This document shows positions 1-5,295 of a stretch of 5,295 nt of DNA, piece by piece. The stretch is taken from assembly GCA_017860555.1 (NCBI GenBank), contig JAGDMJ010000264.1, positions 1 to 5,295 on the forward strand. Reading direction: 5' to 3'. A program made the position numbers and the translations under genes. Source of the stretch: Bacteroidota bacterium. Lineage in GTDB: Bacteria > Bacteroidota > Ignavibacteria > UBA10030 > UBA6906. Every line of letters begins with the position of its first letter. Within the stretch, counting starts at the first letter, position 1. The notes under the pieces are model-generated. The model searched no databases and had not been told where the DNA came from. It saw nothing but the letters and a program-made list of their open reading frames with translations.

Positions 1-122
1 AAAAGAAGAAGAGCATGCAGCCGAAGAAATTCAAGAAGGCTGCGGGGAAAAAGGACAAAGGGGTAGAATCCGAGAAGGCACCCAAAAAGCCCAGGGAAAC
101 ATCCGCGGTCGCCGGGGCCTGA
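1..122 (+). CDS. C-terminal fragment of unidentified protein with lysine-rich tail
   Basis: Reading from base 3, an open frame of 39 codons runs to a TGA at 120-122. The visible peptide is strongly basic and low in complexity: it opens with KKKSMQPKKFKKAAGKKDKG and ends in SAVAGA, with lysine at about a third of positions. Such disordered basic tails are known at the ends of RNA-binding proteins such as RluB-type pseudouridine synthases and DEAD-box RNA helicases, and an RNA-related protein would suit the engB neighbour. No catalytic domain lies in the window, so the family cannot be named. A second + frame (from base 2) is also open here and continues into the region ahead of engB. I prefer the lysine-rich frame because its composition resembles a real protein tail and it stops well before engB. 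Confidence 0.5.
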   Translation, partial: KKKSMQPKKFKKAAGKKDKGVESEKAPKKPRETSAVAGA

Positions 123-134
123 TTGCGGGGCCGT

Positions 135-190
135 GCGGAGAGAAGGATGTCCATCCGGGGGTAAGGTCCCCTCTCCGCCCTGAAGGAGAG
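135..190 (+). promoter_or_regulatory. Competing inverted repeats in the gap before engB
   Basis: GCGGAGAG at 135-142 is exactly complementary to CTCTCCGC at 171-178, giving an 8-bp closing stem. Inside it lie two smaller hairpins: GGATG/CATCC (145-149 with 152-156) and GGGG/CCCC (158-161 with 168-171; its last base overlaps the outer stem). The CTCTCC at 171-176 can instead pair with GGAGAG at 185-190 across an 8-base loop, so the two folds exclude each other. No T-run follows either stem, so this is not a standard intrinsic terminator. It may be an RNA element that affects readthrough into engB or stabilises the upstream mRNA end. The pairing is seen directly; any function is inferred. Confidence 0.3.
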
Positions 191-267
191 TGCATTCGAA
201 AGTGTGAGCCAGGCTTCTTCCAGCAGATCCTCCCATGTCGGTCATTAGGCGGGCAGTCGATCCCAGT

Positions 268-891
268 ATGCGAATCACGACAGCAGAATTCGTCCTCGGC
301 GTTGCGAACCTCCGGCAGCTTCCGAAAGACGGCATGAAAGAGGTCGCCTTTCTCGGCCGCTCCAATGTCGGGAAATCTTCCCTGATCAACAGGCTCTGCA
401 GCCGCAAGTCGCTTGCCCGCACCAGCACGGAGCCCGGCAAGACCCGCGAGCTCAATTATTACCTCGTCAACAAACAATTCTACTTCGTCGATCTTCCGGG
501 ATACGGCTACGCCAAACTCCCGGCCCAGATCCGCTCAAGCTGGGGAAAGTTGATCGAGCAGTATCTCAAGATGCGCAGCCAGCTCGCCATGGTCGTGCAA
601 CTCGTAGATGCCCGGCATGAGCCAACGGAGCTCGATTTGATGATGGTCGGCTGGCTCGACTACTATTCTATTCCTTTCCTGATCGTTCTCACCAAGGCGG
701 ACAAACTACCCGCAAGCAAGATGCCCAGGTACCTCGGGGAGGCGCGGGAAACCTTCGGCAGGTATGCGCACTGCCGGGGGGTCGTCCCATTCTCCTCCAT
801 CACCGGTCTGGGGAAAAGCGATGTCCTCCAGGCCGTTGCTCAGCATATCTGCCAGGACACAACTCAGAAGAGCGGGAACCCGGCTGCCTGA
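268..891 (+). CDS. engB: Ribosome biogenesis GTP-binding protein EngB (YsxC/YihA)
   Basis: EngB is a cytoplasmic TRAFAC-class GTPase that binds the immature large ribosomal subunit and is needed for its late assembly; it is essential in many bacteria. All five G motifs are visible (numbering from base 268, 207 residues): G1 GRSNVGKS at 30-37, G2 PGKT at 56-59 within ARTSTEPGKTRELNYY, G3 DLPGYGYA at 75-82, G4 TKAD at 142-145, and G5 FSSITGLG at 175-182. The order and spacing match Bacillus YsxC along the whole length. The start is chosen because MRITTAEFV aligns with the usual family N-terminus. An in-frame ATG at 235 would add 11 residues (MSVIRRAVDPS) that the family lacks, and an in-frame stop at 205-207 rules out anything longer. 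Neither start has a strong Shine-Dalgarno; a weak purine stretch (GGCGGG, 248-253) lies ahead of 268. The stop is 21 bases before the aminotransferase, consistent with co-transcription. The tail after about residue 195 is polar and unremarkable. Confidence 0.96.
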   Translation: MRITTAEFVLGVANLRQLPKDGMKEVAFLGRSNVGKSSLINRLCSRKSLARTSTEPGKTRELNYYLVNKQFYFVDLPGYGYAKLPAQIRSSWGKLIEQYLKMRSQLAMVVQLVDARHEPTELDLMMVGWLDYYSIPFLIVLTKADKLPASKMPRYLGEARETFGRYAHCRGVVPFSSITGLGKSDVLQAVAQHICQDTTQKSGNPAA

Positions 892-912
892 CGCGGGCAT
901 CCTGCGCCGACA

Positions 913-2079
913 ATGAAAAAGCGCCTCTTCACTCCCGGCCCCACTCCGGTGCCGGAACAGGTCATGCTTCGGATGGCGGAACCGCTGATCCACCATCGTA
1001 GCCCGGAATTCCGGGAGGTGATGGCCCGTGTCAATGCAAACCTCCGCTATCTCTTTCAGACTTCTCAACCTGTTGTGACGCTCGCGTGCTCCGGAACTGG
1101 AGGGATGGAGTCCACATGTGTGAGTCTCTTCTCTCCCGGTGACACAGTCATCGCCGTGAACGGAGGCAAGTTCGGCGAGCGATGGGCACAGATGGTGCGG
1201 GCCTTCGGCCTGAATGAGGTGGAGATACGTGTCCCCTGGGGCGAAGCCCCGCGCGAGGAGCAACTCCTGCAAGCTCTGCGGAGCCATCCTCAGGCGAGGG
1301 CCGTGTACCTTACACAGAGCGAAACCTCCACCGGTACGCTGACCGACGTCAAGACGATGGCCCGCCTGGTGCATGAGCATTCGTCGGCCCTGGTCTGCGT
1401 CGACGGCGTCAGCTCCATCGGGGCGCTGGAGATGCGCTTTGATGAGTGGGGAATTGACGCATGCGTTACCGGGTCGCAGAAGGGACTCATGATTCCACCG
1501 GGACTGGCCTTTGTCGCCCTTAGTCCCAGAGCCATTGAGGCTGTGGCGCGTTCCAGCATGCCGCGGTTCTACTTTGACCTGCGCCGGGCCCTGAAGTCTC
1601 AAGCGGCAGACGATACACCCTGGACCCCCGCAATCACGCTCATCATAGGGGCAGACGCGGCACTTGCCATGATAAGGCAGGAAGGAATCGAGAATATCTG
1701 GGCGCGGCATGAATCGCTGGCTTCAGCCCTGCGTGCTGGTCTTCGGGCCGTCGGACTCCGCCTCTTTTCGCAGGCCCCGACAGCATCCGTCACCGCTGTT
1801 GTTCTCCCTGCGGGAGTGGCGTGGGCCGACTTCAACCGGGCGCTCAAGGCTGACAATGGGATCACTGTTGCCGGCGGACAGGGAGACTTTGCGGGGAAGA
1901 TTTTCCGCATTTCGCATCTCGGGTATTATGACGCGCTTGACATGATCGCGTGCATGGCCGCGGTGGAGCGCGCGCTGGCCGCGGTAGGGTACGGCTTCGT
2001 AGCCGGCGCCGGCGTGAGAGCGGTGCATGAAGCGATGATGCAGCAGAACAATGGAATAGCCACAATCAAACACAGTTGA
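913..2079 (+). CDS. Class V PLP-dependent aminotransferase (PucG/AGXT-like, serine/alanine-glyoxylate type)
   Basis: This 388-residue protein is a fold-type I, class V aminotransferase of the alanine-glyoxylate/serine-pyruvate group, a cytoplasmic PLP enzyme and typically a homodimer. Visible marks are the N-terminal FTPGPTPVP (residues 6-14), the phosphate-binding SGTGGME (60-66), ETSTG (137-141), the PLP-ring aspartate D164 in VCVDGVSSIGA, the Schiff-base lysine K190 in TGSQKGLMIPPG, and the carboxylate-binding arginine R332 in FRISHLGYYD. The C-terminus (GYGFVAGAGVRA) also follows the family pattern, and the length is normal. Substrate choice within this family cannot be read from these motifs. 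The serA gene 115 bases downstream suggests a part in serine metabolism: either transamination of 3-phosphohydroxypyruvate to phosphoserine in place of SerC, or serine/alanine with glyoxylate or pyruvate. Ureidoglycine-glyoxylate transamination is less likely here because no purine-degradation genes are visible. The ATG at 913 has no clear ribosome-binding site and there is no better start nearby. Confidence 0.92.
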   Translation: MKKRLFTPGPTPVPEQVMLRMAEPLIHHRSPEFREVMARVNANLRYLFQTSQPVVTLACSGTGGMESTCVSLFSPGDTVIAVNGGKFGERWAQMVRAFGLNEVEIRVPWGEAPREEQLLQALRSHPQARAVYLTQSETSTGTLTDVKTMARLVHEHSSALVCVDGVSSIGALEMRFDEWGIDACVTGSQKGLMIPPGLAFVALSPRAIEAVARSSMPRFYFDLRRALKSQAADDTPWTPAITLIIGADAALAMIRQEGIENIWARHESLASALRAGLRAVGLRLFSQAPTASVTAVVLPAGVAWADFNRALKADNGITVAGGQGDFAGKIFRISHLGYYDALDMIACMAAVERALAAVGYGFVAGAGVRAVHEAMMQQNNGIATIKHS

Positions 2080-2141
2080 CGCAAAGCGATGTACACGAAG
2101 GAACACCCTTAGCTGGAAAGGGGCCGTGCGTATCTTCAGTT

Positions 2142-2158
2142 TCTGTGTTCATCTGCGG
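2142..2158 (-). repeat. Possible remnant of a dispersed intergenic repeat (CCGCAGATGAACACAGA)
   Basis: The - strand of 2142-2158 reads CCGCAGATGAACACAGA. This resembles the unit of a degenerate tandem motif (roughly CGCAGATGAACACAGAT) that I recall from intergenic regions of many unrelated environmental bacteria. Only one unit is present here and nothing is repeated next to it, so this may be chance. The rest of the 2080-2194 gap between the aminotransferase and serA shows no terminator or consensus promoter. Confidence 0.2.
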
Positions 2159-2182
2159 TAGGCTTTTGCACCTGGCACAAAC

Positions 2183-2189
2183 GGAGAGG
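2183..2189 (+). promoter_or_regulatory. Ribosome-binding site of serA
   Basis: GGAGAGG ends five bases before the ATG at 2195; its GGAG core sits eight bases before it, a normal distance. It supports 2195 as the serA start and contrasts with engB and the aminotransferase, which have no clear site. Confidence 0.7.
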
Positions 2190-2194
2190 CGTCC

Positions 2195-3775
2195 ATGAAA
2201 ATCCTGGTAAGCGATTCGCTTGAACAGAGCTGCATTGACATTCTCCTTCACGAACATTTCGAGGTCGACAATCGTCCGGGCCTCCCGGCCGAGGAGCTCA
2301 AGAAAACCATTGGCGATTACGACGCATTGATTGTGCGGAGTGCCACGAAGGTCACGGCCGACGTCATCGGGCGGGGGGCACGGCTCAAAGTGATCGGGAG
2401 GGCGGGGACCGGCGTGGACAACATCGACGTGGACGCAGCGACGCGGCGCGGTGTCCTTGTGATGAATACCCCCGGCGGGAACACGATTTCCGCTGCCGAG
2501 CACACGGTGTCGCTGATGCTTTCGCTGGTCCGCAACATCCCGCAGGCGTATGCAAGCCTGCTCCGGGGGGAATGGGAGCGCAAGAAGTTCACCGGGATGG
2601 AGGTCTTTGAGAAGACCGTGGGGGTGATCGGCCTCGGCAAGATCGGCTATGAGGTTGCGATGCGCTGCCTCGGACTTGGCATGAAGGTCCTCGGTTATGA
2701 CCCGGTGTTGGGCAACGAGGTCATGACAAAGATGAAGATCGAACCGGTCTCCCTGGAGGAACTCTACCGCCGGTCGGACATCATCACCGTGCACACGCCG
2801 CTCACCGCGCAGACGAGGGGGCTGTTGGGCGACGAGGCTTTCCGCAGGTGCAAGAAAGGGGTCCGGGTCATCAATTGCGCTCGTGGTGGAATCATCGATG
2901 AAACCGCGCTGCTCCGTGCCCTGGAGTCCGGCCAGGTGGGAGGGGCGGCTCTGGATGTGTTTGAGTCGGAACCGCCGAAAGGGAACCCCCTGTTTTCCCA
3001 TCCTCACGTCATTGCCACCCCGCATCTGGGCGCGTCCACGGAGGAGGCCCAGGAGAAGGTGGCAATTCAGATCGCGCACCAGGTTGCGGACGCGCTCAAG
3101 GAGCGCGCATTCACCGCAGTGGTAAACGGTGCCGCGATGCATCTCACGCTCAAGGCGGAGATCCGGCCATTCGTGAAGCTTGCCGAAAGACTCGGGAGTC
3201 TTGTTGCACAGGCGACCGAGGGACGGCTCCGGCACGTCACCGTTTCGGCATCGGGGGAGCCGATGGTTGGATCGATCGATCTGCTGAAGTCGAGTGTCCT
3301 GAAGGGCGTGCTCTCCCATATGACTCCGGACCCCGTGAATTTCATCAACGCATCCTTTCTGGCCAGGGAACTCGGCGTGACGGTGGCGGATCGTCGTGGG
3401 CCCGCGGGGAGCGACTACTCGACCCTGTTGAGCGTGCGCTATGAAACGGAAAGCGAGACACGGGAGGTGGCGGGGAGCGTGTTCGGCAATTCCGCGGTCC
3501 GATTGGTCCAGATGGACGGTTTCACATTTGAGGTCAACCCGGAAGGCTACCTCCTCATTTATAAGAACATTGACAAGCCCGGAATGCTCGCGCGGGTCGG
3601 GACGATCCTCGCGCAACATGGTGTGAACATTGGCGGCGTATCGCTCGGCCGAATCGCCATCGGCGAGACCGCATTGACCGTTATGAACATCGACAGCGAC
3701 GTTCCGGCCGGGGTGCTCTCGGCGCTGAAAGAGGCGGAGGGGGTGTCTGAGGTACGGGTGGTCCGTCTGGAGTAA
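2195..3775 (+). CDS. serA: D-3-phosphoglycerate dehydrogenase, long ACT-domain form
   Basis: SerA oxidises 3-phosphoglycerate to 3-phosphohydroxypyruvate with NAD+, the first step of the phosphorylated serine pathway, in the cytoplasm. At 526 residues it has the full length of the long (type I) form seen in Mycobacterium and Bacillus. Domains in order: split substrate-binding domain (about 1-100 and 285-315) with IVRSATKV and RAGTGVDNID; Rossmann NAD domain with VIGLGKIG (144-151) and the ribose-binding aspartate D169 in LGYDP; catalytic triad R230 (NCARGG), E259 (VFESEPP) and H277 (TPHLGAST). An intervening ASB-type domain follows at about 318-450 and a C-terminal ACT domain at about 453-526 (IDKPGMLARVGTIL, then VNIGGVSLGR). 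In this family the ACT domain binds serine and allows feedback inhibition, so allosteric control by serine is likely but not shown. The start is supported by the GGAGAGG ribosome-binding site and by the family N-terminus MKILVSD. Nothing is truncated and all catalytic residues are present. The gene follows an aminotransferase that may use its product. Confidence 0.97.
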   Translation: MKILVSDSLEQSCIDILLHEHFEVDNRPGLPAEELKKTIGDYDALIVRSATKVTADVIGRGARLKVIGRAGTGVDNIDVDAATRRGVLVMNTPGGNTISAAEHTVSLMLSLVRNIPQAYASLLRGEWERKKFTGMEVFEKTVGVIGLGKIGYEVAMRCLGLGMKVLGYDPVLGNEVMTKMKIEPVSLEELYRRSDIITVHTPLTAQTRGLLGDEAFRRCKKGVRVINCARGGIIDETALLRALESGQVGGAALDVFESEPPKGNPLFSHPHVIATPHLGASTEEAQEKVAIQIAHQVADALKERAFTAVVNGAAMHLTLKAEIRPFVKLAERLGSLVAQATEGRLRHVTVSASGEPMVGSIDLLKSSVLKGVLSHMTPDPVNFINASFLARELGVTVADRRGPAGSDYSTLLSVRYETESETREVAGSVFGNSAVRLVQMDGFTFEVNPEGYLLIYKNIDKPGMLARVGTILAQHGVNIGGVSLGRIAIGETALTVMNIDSDVPAGVLSALKEAEGVSEVRVVRLE

Positions 3776-3817
3776 CGCAACTGTTGAAAAACTCTCTAGT
3801 AGGAGGGAGATAGCGGC

Positions 3818-3828
3818 GGGGGGGGGGG
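3818..3828 (+). repeat. G11 homopolymer tract
   Basis: Eleven consecutive G follow GGAGGGAGATAGCGGC just after the serA stop, 64 bases before the -35 box of the receptor promoter. Runs of this length are prone to slipped-strand length change and to sequencing error. The tract lies in the 3' untranslated part of serA, ahead of the proposed terminator, so a length change would alter no protein. Confidence 0.9.
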
Positions 3829-3840
3829 AAATCACTAATA

Positions 3841-3882
3841 AAATAGGCCCTTCCCAGCTTGCCGATTTTGGCCTTTTTTTTT
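3841..3882 (+). terminator. Probable intrinsic terminator of serA
   Basis: AGGCC at 3845-3849 pairs with GGCCT at 3870-3874. After one T-T mismatch, the three A at 3841-3843 can pair with T at 3876-3878. A run of nine T (3874-3882) follows. The stem is short and the loop is 20 bases, so it is not a strong hairpin. The T-run, the position after serA, and a promoter starting eleven bases later all fit a transcription-unit boundary. Confidence 0.55.
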
Positions 3883-3892
3883 GGCTTTTCAC

Positions 3893-3921
3893 TTGACAAA
3901 AACAACCTCCCTATTTATATT
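3893..3921 (+). promoter_or_regulatory. Near-consensus sigma-70 promoter for the TonB-dependent receptor gene
   Basis: A perfect -35 box TTGACA (3893-3898) is followed by a 17-base spacer and the -10 box TATATT (3916-3921), one base from TATAAT. Sequence around the boxes is AT-rich, unlike the coding DNA. Transcription would begin near 3928. The box pair is seen directly. Use by the primary sigma factor is inferred; the layout differs from the TTTG/TAnnTTTG promoters known from Bacteroides and Flavobacterium. It would serve the receptor gene about 335 bases downstream. Confidence 0.75.
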
Positions 3922-3938
3922 CATCATACCAACTTAAG

Positions 3939-3989
3939 ATGTGTTCCTGCCACGCTCTTCTCAATTACGTTCTCTCAGTAAGGAGGTGA
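3939..3989 (+). other. Possible 16-codon leader peptide ORF ending on an orphan Shine-Dalgarno sequence
   Basis: ATG at 3939 opens MCSCHALLNYVLSVRR and stops at TGA 3987-3989. The last codons and the stop form TAAGGAGGTGA (3979-3989), a perfect complement of the usual 16S rRNA 3' end. No good start codon follows that sequence at normal spacing, so it serves no obvious gene. The ATG would be about 11 bases from the predicted transcript start and has no ribosome-binding site of its own. It could be a translated regulatory uORF or chance; expression is not shown by the sequence. Confidence 0.2.
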
Positions 3990-4248
3990 AAGAATCCGGG
4001 TTCTTTGATACGACATTCCGAATACCATACCGATTCCCTGTGTGTAGAGCCTTTCCATCAACACTCGTCCTGGTCGCCGGCTCACCTGTTGCACACATTA
4101 CATTCCACTGGCACTGAACCAACACCTCGTAACTCCAAGTTCATGCTCAGGTCTATCAGTGCAGTACGGCCATCTCGGTGTTCTTGACCACAGTTGTTGC
4201 GGCGTAGGTATCTCTTGCATTTGCGGTAGGATAACACAGCCAACTCAT

Positions 4249-4255
4249 AAGGAGG
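4249..4255 (+). promoter_or_regulatory. Strong ribosome-binding site of the receptor gene
   Basis: AAGGAGG followed by a six-base spacer to the ATG at 4262 is close to ideal. It fixes the receptor start and suggests efficient translation. Confidence 0.85.
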
Positions 4256-4261
4256 CACAAC

Positions 4262-5295
4262 ATGCAACGAAAGCTCTTCTATCTGCTATTCCTGACCGTT
4301 CTCGTGCCCGGTCTCCTTTTCTCTCAAGCGAGAGGGAAGATCAGCGGTAAGGTCGTGGATGCAGGAACGGGCGAAGCTCTTGTCGGCGCGAACGTGGTTG
4401 TCGTGGGAACGTCGATGGGTGCAGCGACCAATACGGTGGGCGAGTTTACGATCCTGAACGTCAATGCGGGAACGTATACCCTCAGGGCCACCTATATCAG
4501 CTACCAGACCATCACGGTGAGTAATGTGCGGGTGAACGCGGGCCTCACCACAACGCAGGAGTTCCAACTTCCCGCCGAGGGCGTACAGGTTGCGACAGTG
4601 GAAATCGTTGCAGAGCGTCCTCTTATCAACAAGAGCGCGACGAATGCCGTCCGCATTGTTGACGCCGAATTTTTTGACAAGATCCCGGGTCGCGGTGTGG
4701 CCGGCGCCATTGCCGCGCAGCCCGGCGTGACCTACCAGGGAGGCACATTCTATATCCGCGGCAGCCGCGGTGACGAAGCGGGCTTCCGCGTCGAAGGTGT
4801 CAACACGACGGATGTCATCAACGGCGGTTCCGGGCTCTACACGACGGCGGAAGCCGTTGAGCAGATCCAGGTCCAGGCCGGTGGGTTCAACGCCGAGTAT
4901 GGCGGCGCGAACGCCGGGTTGATCCAGTCCACCCTGCGCACCGGAAACCCGGATCGGTGGAAGGCCTCTCTCCTCGTGGAGACGGACCGTTACGCGGAAT
5001 ACGGCAAGAAGGCTCTCGGCGGCTACAGCTATGGGTACAGCGACTACACCGCCACCTTCGGTGGTCCGATCATGACAAATAAGTTCCGCTTCTTTGGTGC
5101 CGTCCAGAACACATTCACGCGTGACAACGCGGTCAGTGTCCGCGAGCCGTATACGTTCACGAACCTGGTGACTGATGGCGTATATACGCCCGCGCACCCC
5201 AATGGCGATACGGAGAATTTCTATCCCGATACGCTGAGGCTGGTCGAGGTGGGCGGCAATTCGCTCGGAGGACAGAATGGCATCTGGGCGTACAC
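4262..5295 (+). CDS. TonB-dependent outer-membrane receptor with N-terminal carboxypeptidase-regulatory-like domain (3' truncated by window)
   Basis: The first 344 codons are present with no stop; the frame continues past the edge. The domain order is typical of Oar/SusC-like TonB-dependent receptors. Residues 1-23 form a Sec signal peptide: positive MQRK, a hydrophobic core LFYLLFLTVLVPGLLF, and a probable cut after SQA. Residues about 25-103 are a carboxypeptidase-regulatory-like beta domain (GKISGKVVDAGTGEALVGAN, then GEFTILNVNAGTYTLRATY). A linker contains VEIVAERP (113-120), the position where a TonB-box-like strand is expected. The plug domain spans about 125-228 (AQPGVTYQGGTFYIRG, DEAGFRVEGV, EQIQVQAGGFNAEYGG). 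From about 232 the outer-membrane barrel begins, with FGGPIMTNKFRFFGAVQN (266-283) as the usual early-strand signature. It would import a ligand with TonB-ExbBD energy or act in surface assembly; the substrate cannot be told. No SusD-like partner is visible. The start is set by AAGGAGG six bases upstream. Most of the barrel lies outside the window. Confidence 0.93.
   Translation, partial: MQRKLFYLLFLTVLVPGLLFSQARGKISGKVVDAGTGEALVGANVVVVGTSMGAATNTVGEFTILNVNAGTYTLRATYISYQTITVSNVRVNAGLTTTQEFQLPAEGVQVATVEIVAERPLINKSATNAVRIVDAEFFDKIPGRGVAGAIAAQPGVTYQGGTFYIRGSRGDEAGFRVEGVNTTDVINGGSGLYTTAEAVEQIQVQAGGFNAEYGGANAGLIQSTLRTGNPDRWKASLLVETDRYAEYGKKALGGYSYGYSDYTATFGGPIMTNKFRFFGAVQNTFTRDNAVSVREPYTFTNLVTDGVYTPAHPNGDTENFYPDTLRLVEVGGNSLGGQNGIWAY

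Larger units (their letters stand above)
3928..4261 (+). other. Long 5' leader of the receptor gene, with predicted structure
   Basis: This gene-free stretch lies between the predicted transcription start and the receptor ATG. From left to right it holds the following. A possible 16-codon ORF (3939-3989) ends on a perfect Shine-Dalgarno sequence. A hairpin AAAGAAT/GTTCTTT follows (3989-3995 with 4000-4006, loop CCGG, inner T-G pair). An irregular longer stem has GCACTGA (4111-4117) paired with TCAGTGC (4156-4162), extended outward by ACT/AGT past a bulged G and inward by ACC/GGT past a three-base bulge. TCACCT at 4082-4087 could pair with the orphan Shine-Dalgarno sequence. I recognise no known riboswitch class. 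No frame gives a convincing protein: the 43-codon GTG frame at 3986 starts inside the Shine-Dalgarno motif, and the TTG frame at 4005 is too far from it. Confidence 0.45.

Noticed and set aside
235..267. Longer engB start at the ATG at 235
   Set aside because: The added 11 residues do not match the family N-terminus, whereas MRITTAEFV at 268 aligns with it; no Shine-Dalgarno precedes 235.
477..520. Possible oddity in the EngB switch region (EPGKT instead of TPGKT, 433-447 region)
   Set aside because: The residue before PG varies in the family (Lys in Bacillus YsxC). The G2 threonine in PGKT and the G3 DLPGYGYA motif are intact.
706..1710. A 334-codon open frame on the - strand across engB and the aminotransferase
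   Set aside because: It overlaps two well-supported genes in antisense, its composition is biased to Arg/His/Gly/Cys, and no family pattern is seen.
2066..3892. A 608-codon open frame on the - strand opposite serA
   Set aside because: It lies opposite a gene with every SerA catalytic motif, and its translation is arginine-, histidine- and proline-rich with no recognisable domain. It is what a GC-rich gene yields on the opposite strand.
3979..4010. Cobalamin-riboswitch-like core (GGTGAAAGAATCCGGG)
   Set aside because: The resemblance is limited to a few bases. The flanking conserved boxes of the class, including a proper CAGGAGACC-type segment and its partner stems, are missing.
3986..4117. 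A 43-codon frame starting with GTG within the orphan Shine-Dalgarno sequence
   Set aside because: The start codon is part of the Shine-Dalgarno sequence itself, so the spacing is impossible. The peptide has no recognisable features.
4005..4187. A 60-codon frame starting with TTG in the receptor leader
   Set aside because: It is 18 bases from the nearest Shine-Dalgarno sequence and starts at the edge of a hairpin. Its Ser/His/Pro-rich translation looks like non-coding DNA.
4184..4212. Second promoter candidate (TTGACC with TAGGTA or GTATCT)
   Set aside because: The spacing is 15 or 18 bases and the -10 match is poor. The promoter at 3893-3921 is far better.
4286..5197. A 303-codon open frame on the - strand opposite the receptor
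   Set aside because: The + strand reading has a signal peptide, regulatory-like domain and plug motifs with an ideal ribosome-binding site. The antisense frame has none of these.

Overview
The window reads as chromosomal DNA from a GC-rich bacterium, most likely of the Bacteroidota/Ignavibacteriota (FCB) side. The lineage is an inference. It rests mainly on the last gene, a TonB-dependent outer-membrane receptor that begins with a carboxypeptidase-regulatory-like domain, an architecture very common in that group and implying a Gram-negative envelope. All recognised genes lie on the + strand. There is no tRNA, rRNA, CRISPR array, transposase or integrase.

Layout. Bases 1-122 are the lysine-rich C-terminal end of an unidentified protein. 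A short gap (123-267) holds inverted repeats that can pair in two mutually exclusive ways. It is followed by engB (268-891, ribosome-assembly GTPase), then 21 bases later by a class V PLP-dependent aminotransferase (913-2079), and after a 115-base gap by serA (2195-3775, long ACT-domain 3-phosphoglycerate dehydrogenase). serA is followed by an 11-G run and a probable intrinsic terminator. A near-consensus sigma-70 promoter (TTGACA, 17 bases, TATATT) then starts a leader of roughly 330 bases that carries a possible 16-codon upstream ORF, an orphan perfect Shine-Dalgarno sequence and several hairpins. The leader feeds a TonB-dependent receptor that starts at 4262 and runs off the right edge.

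How the genes work together. engB is a housekeeping gene. The aminotransferase and serA are neighbours and are likely to be metabolically linked. SerA makes 3-phosphohydroxypyruvate, and the class V (PucG/AGXT-like) aminotransferase could either transaminate it, standing in for SerC, or interconvert serine/alanine with glyoxylate/pyruvate. The receptor is a separate transcription unit with its own strong promoter.

I see ordinary housekeeping genes plus one receptor, not a clearly new biological system. The least explained parts are non-coding: the long structured leader of the receptor gene, the competing hairpins ahead of engB, and the G11 tract.
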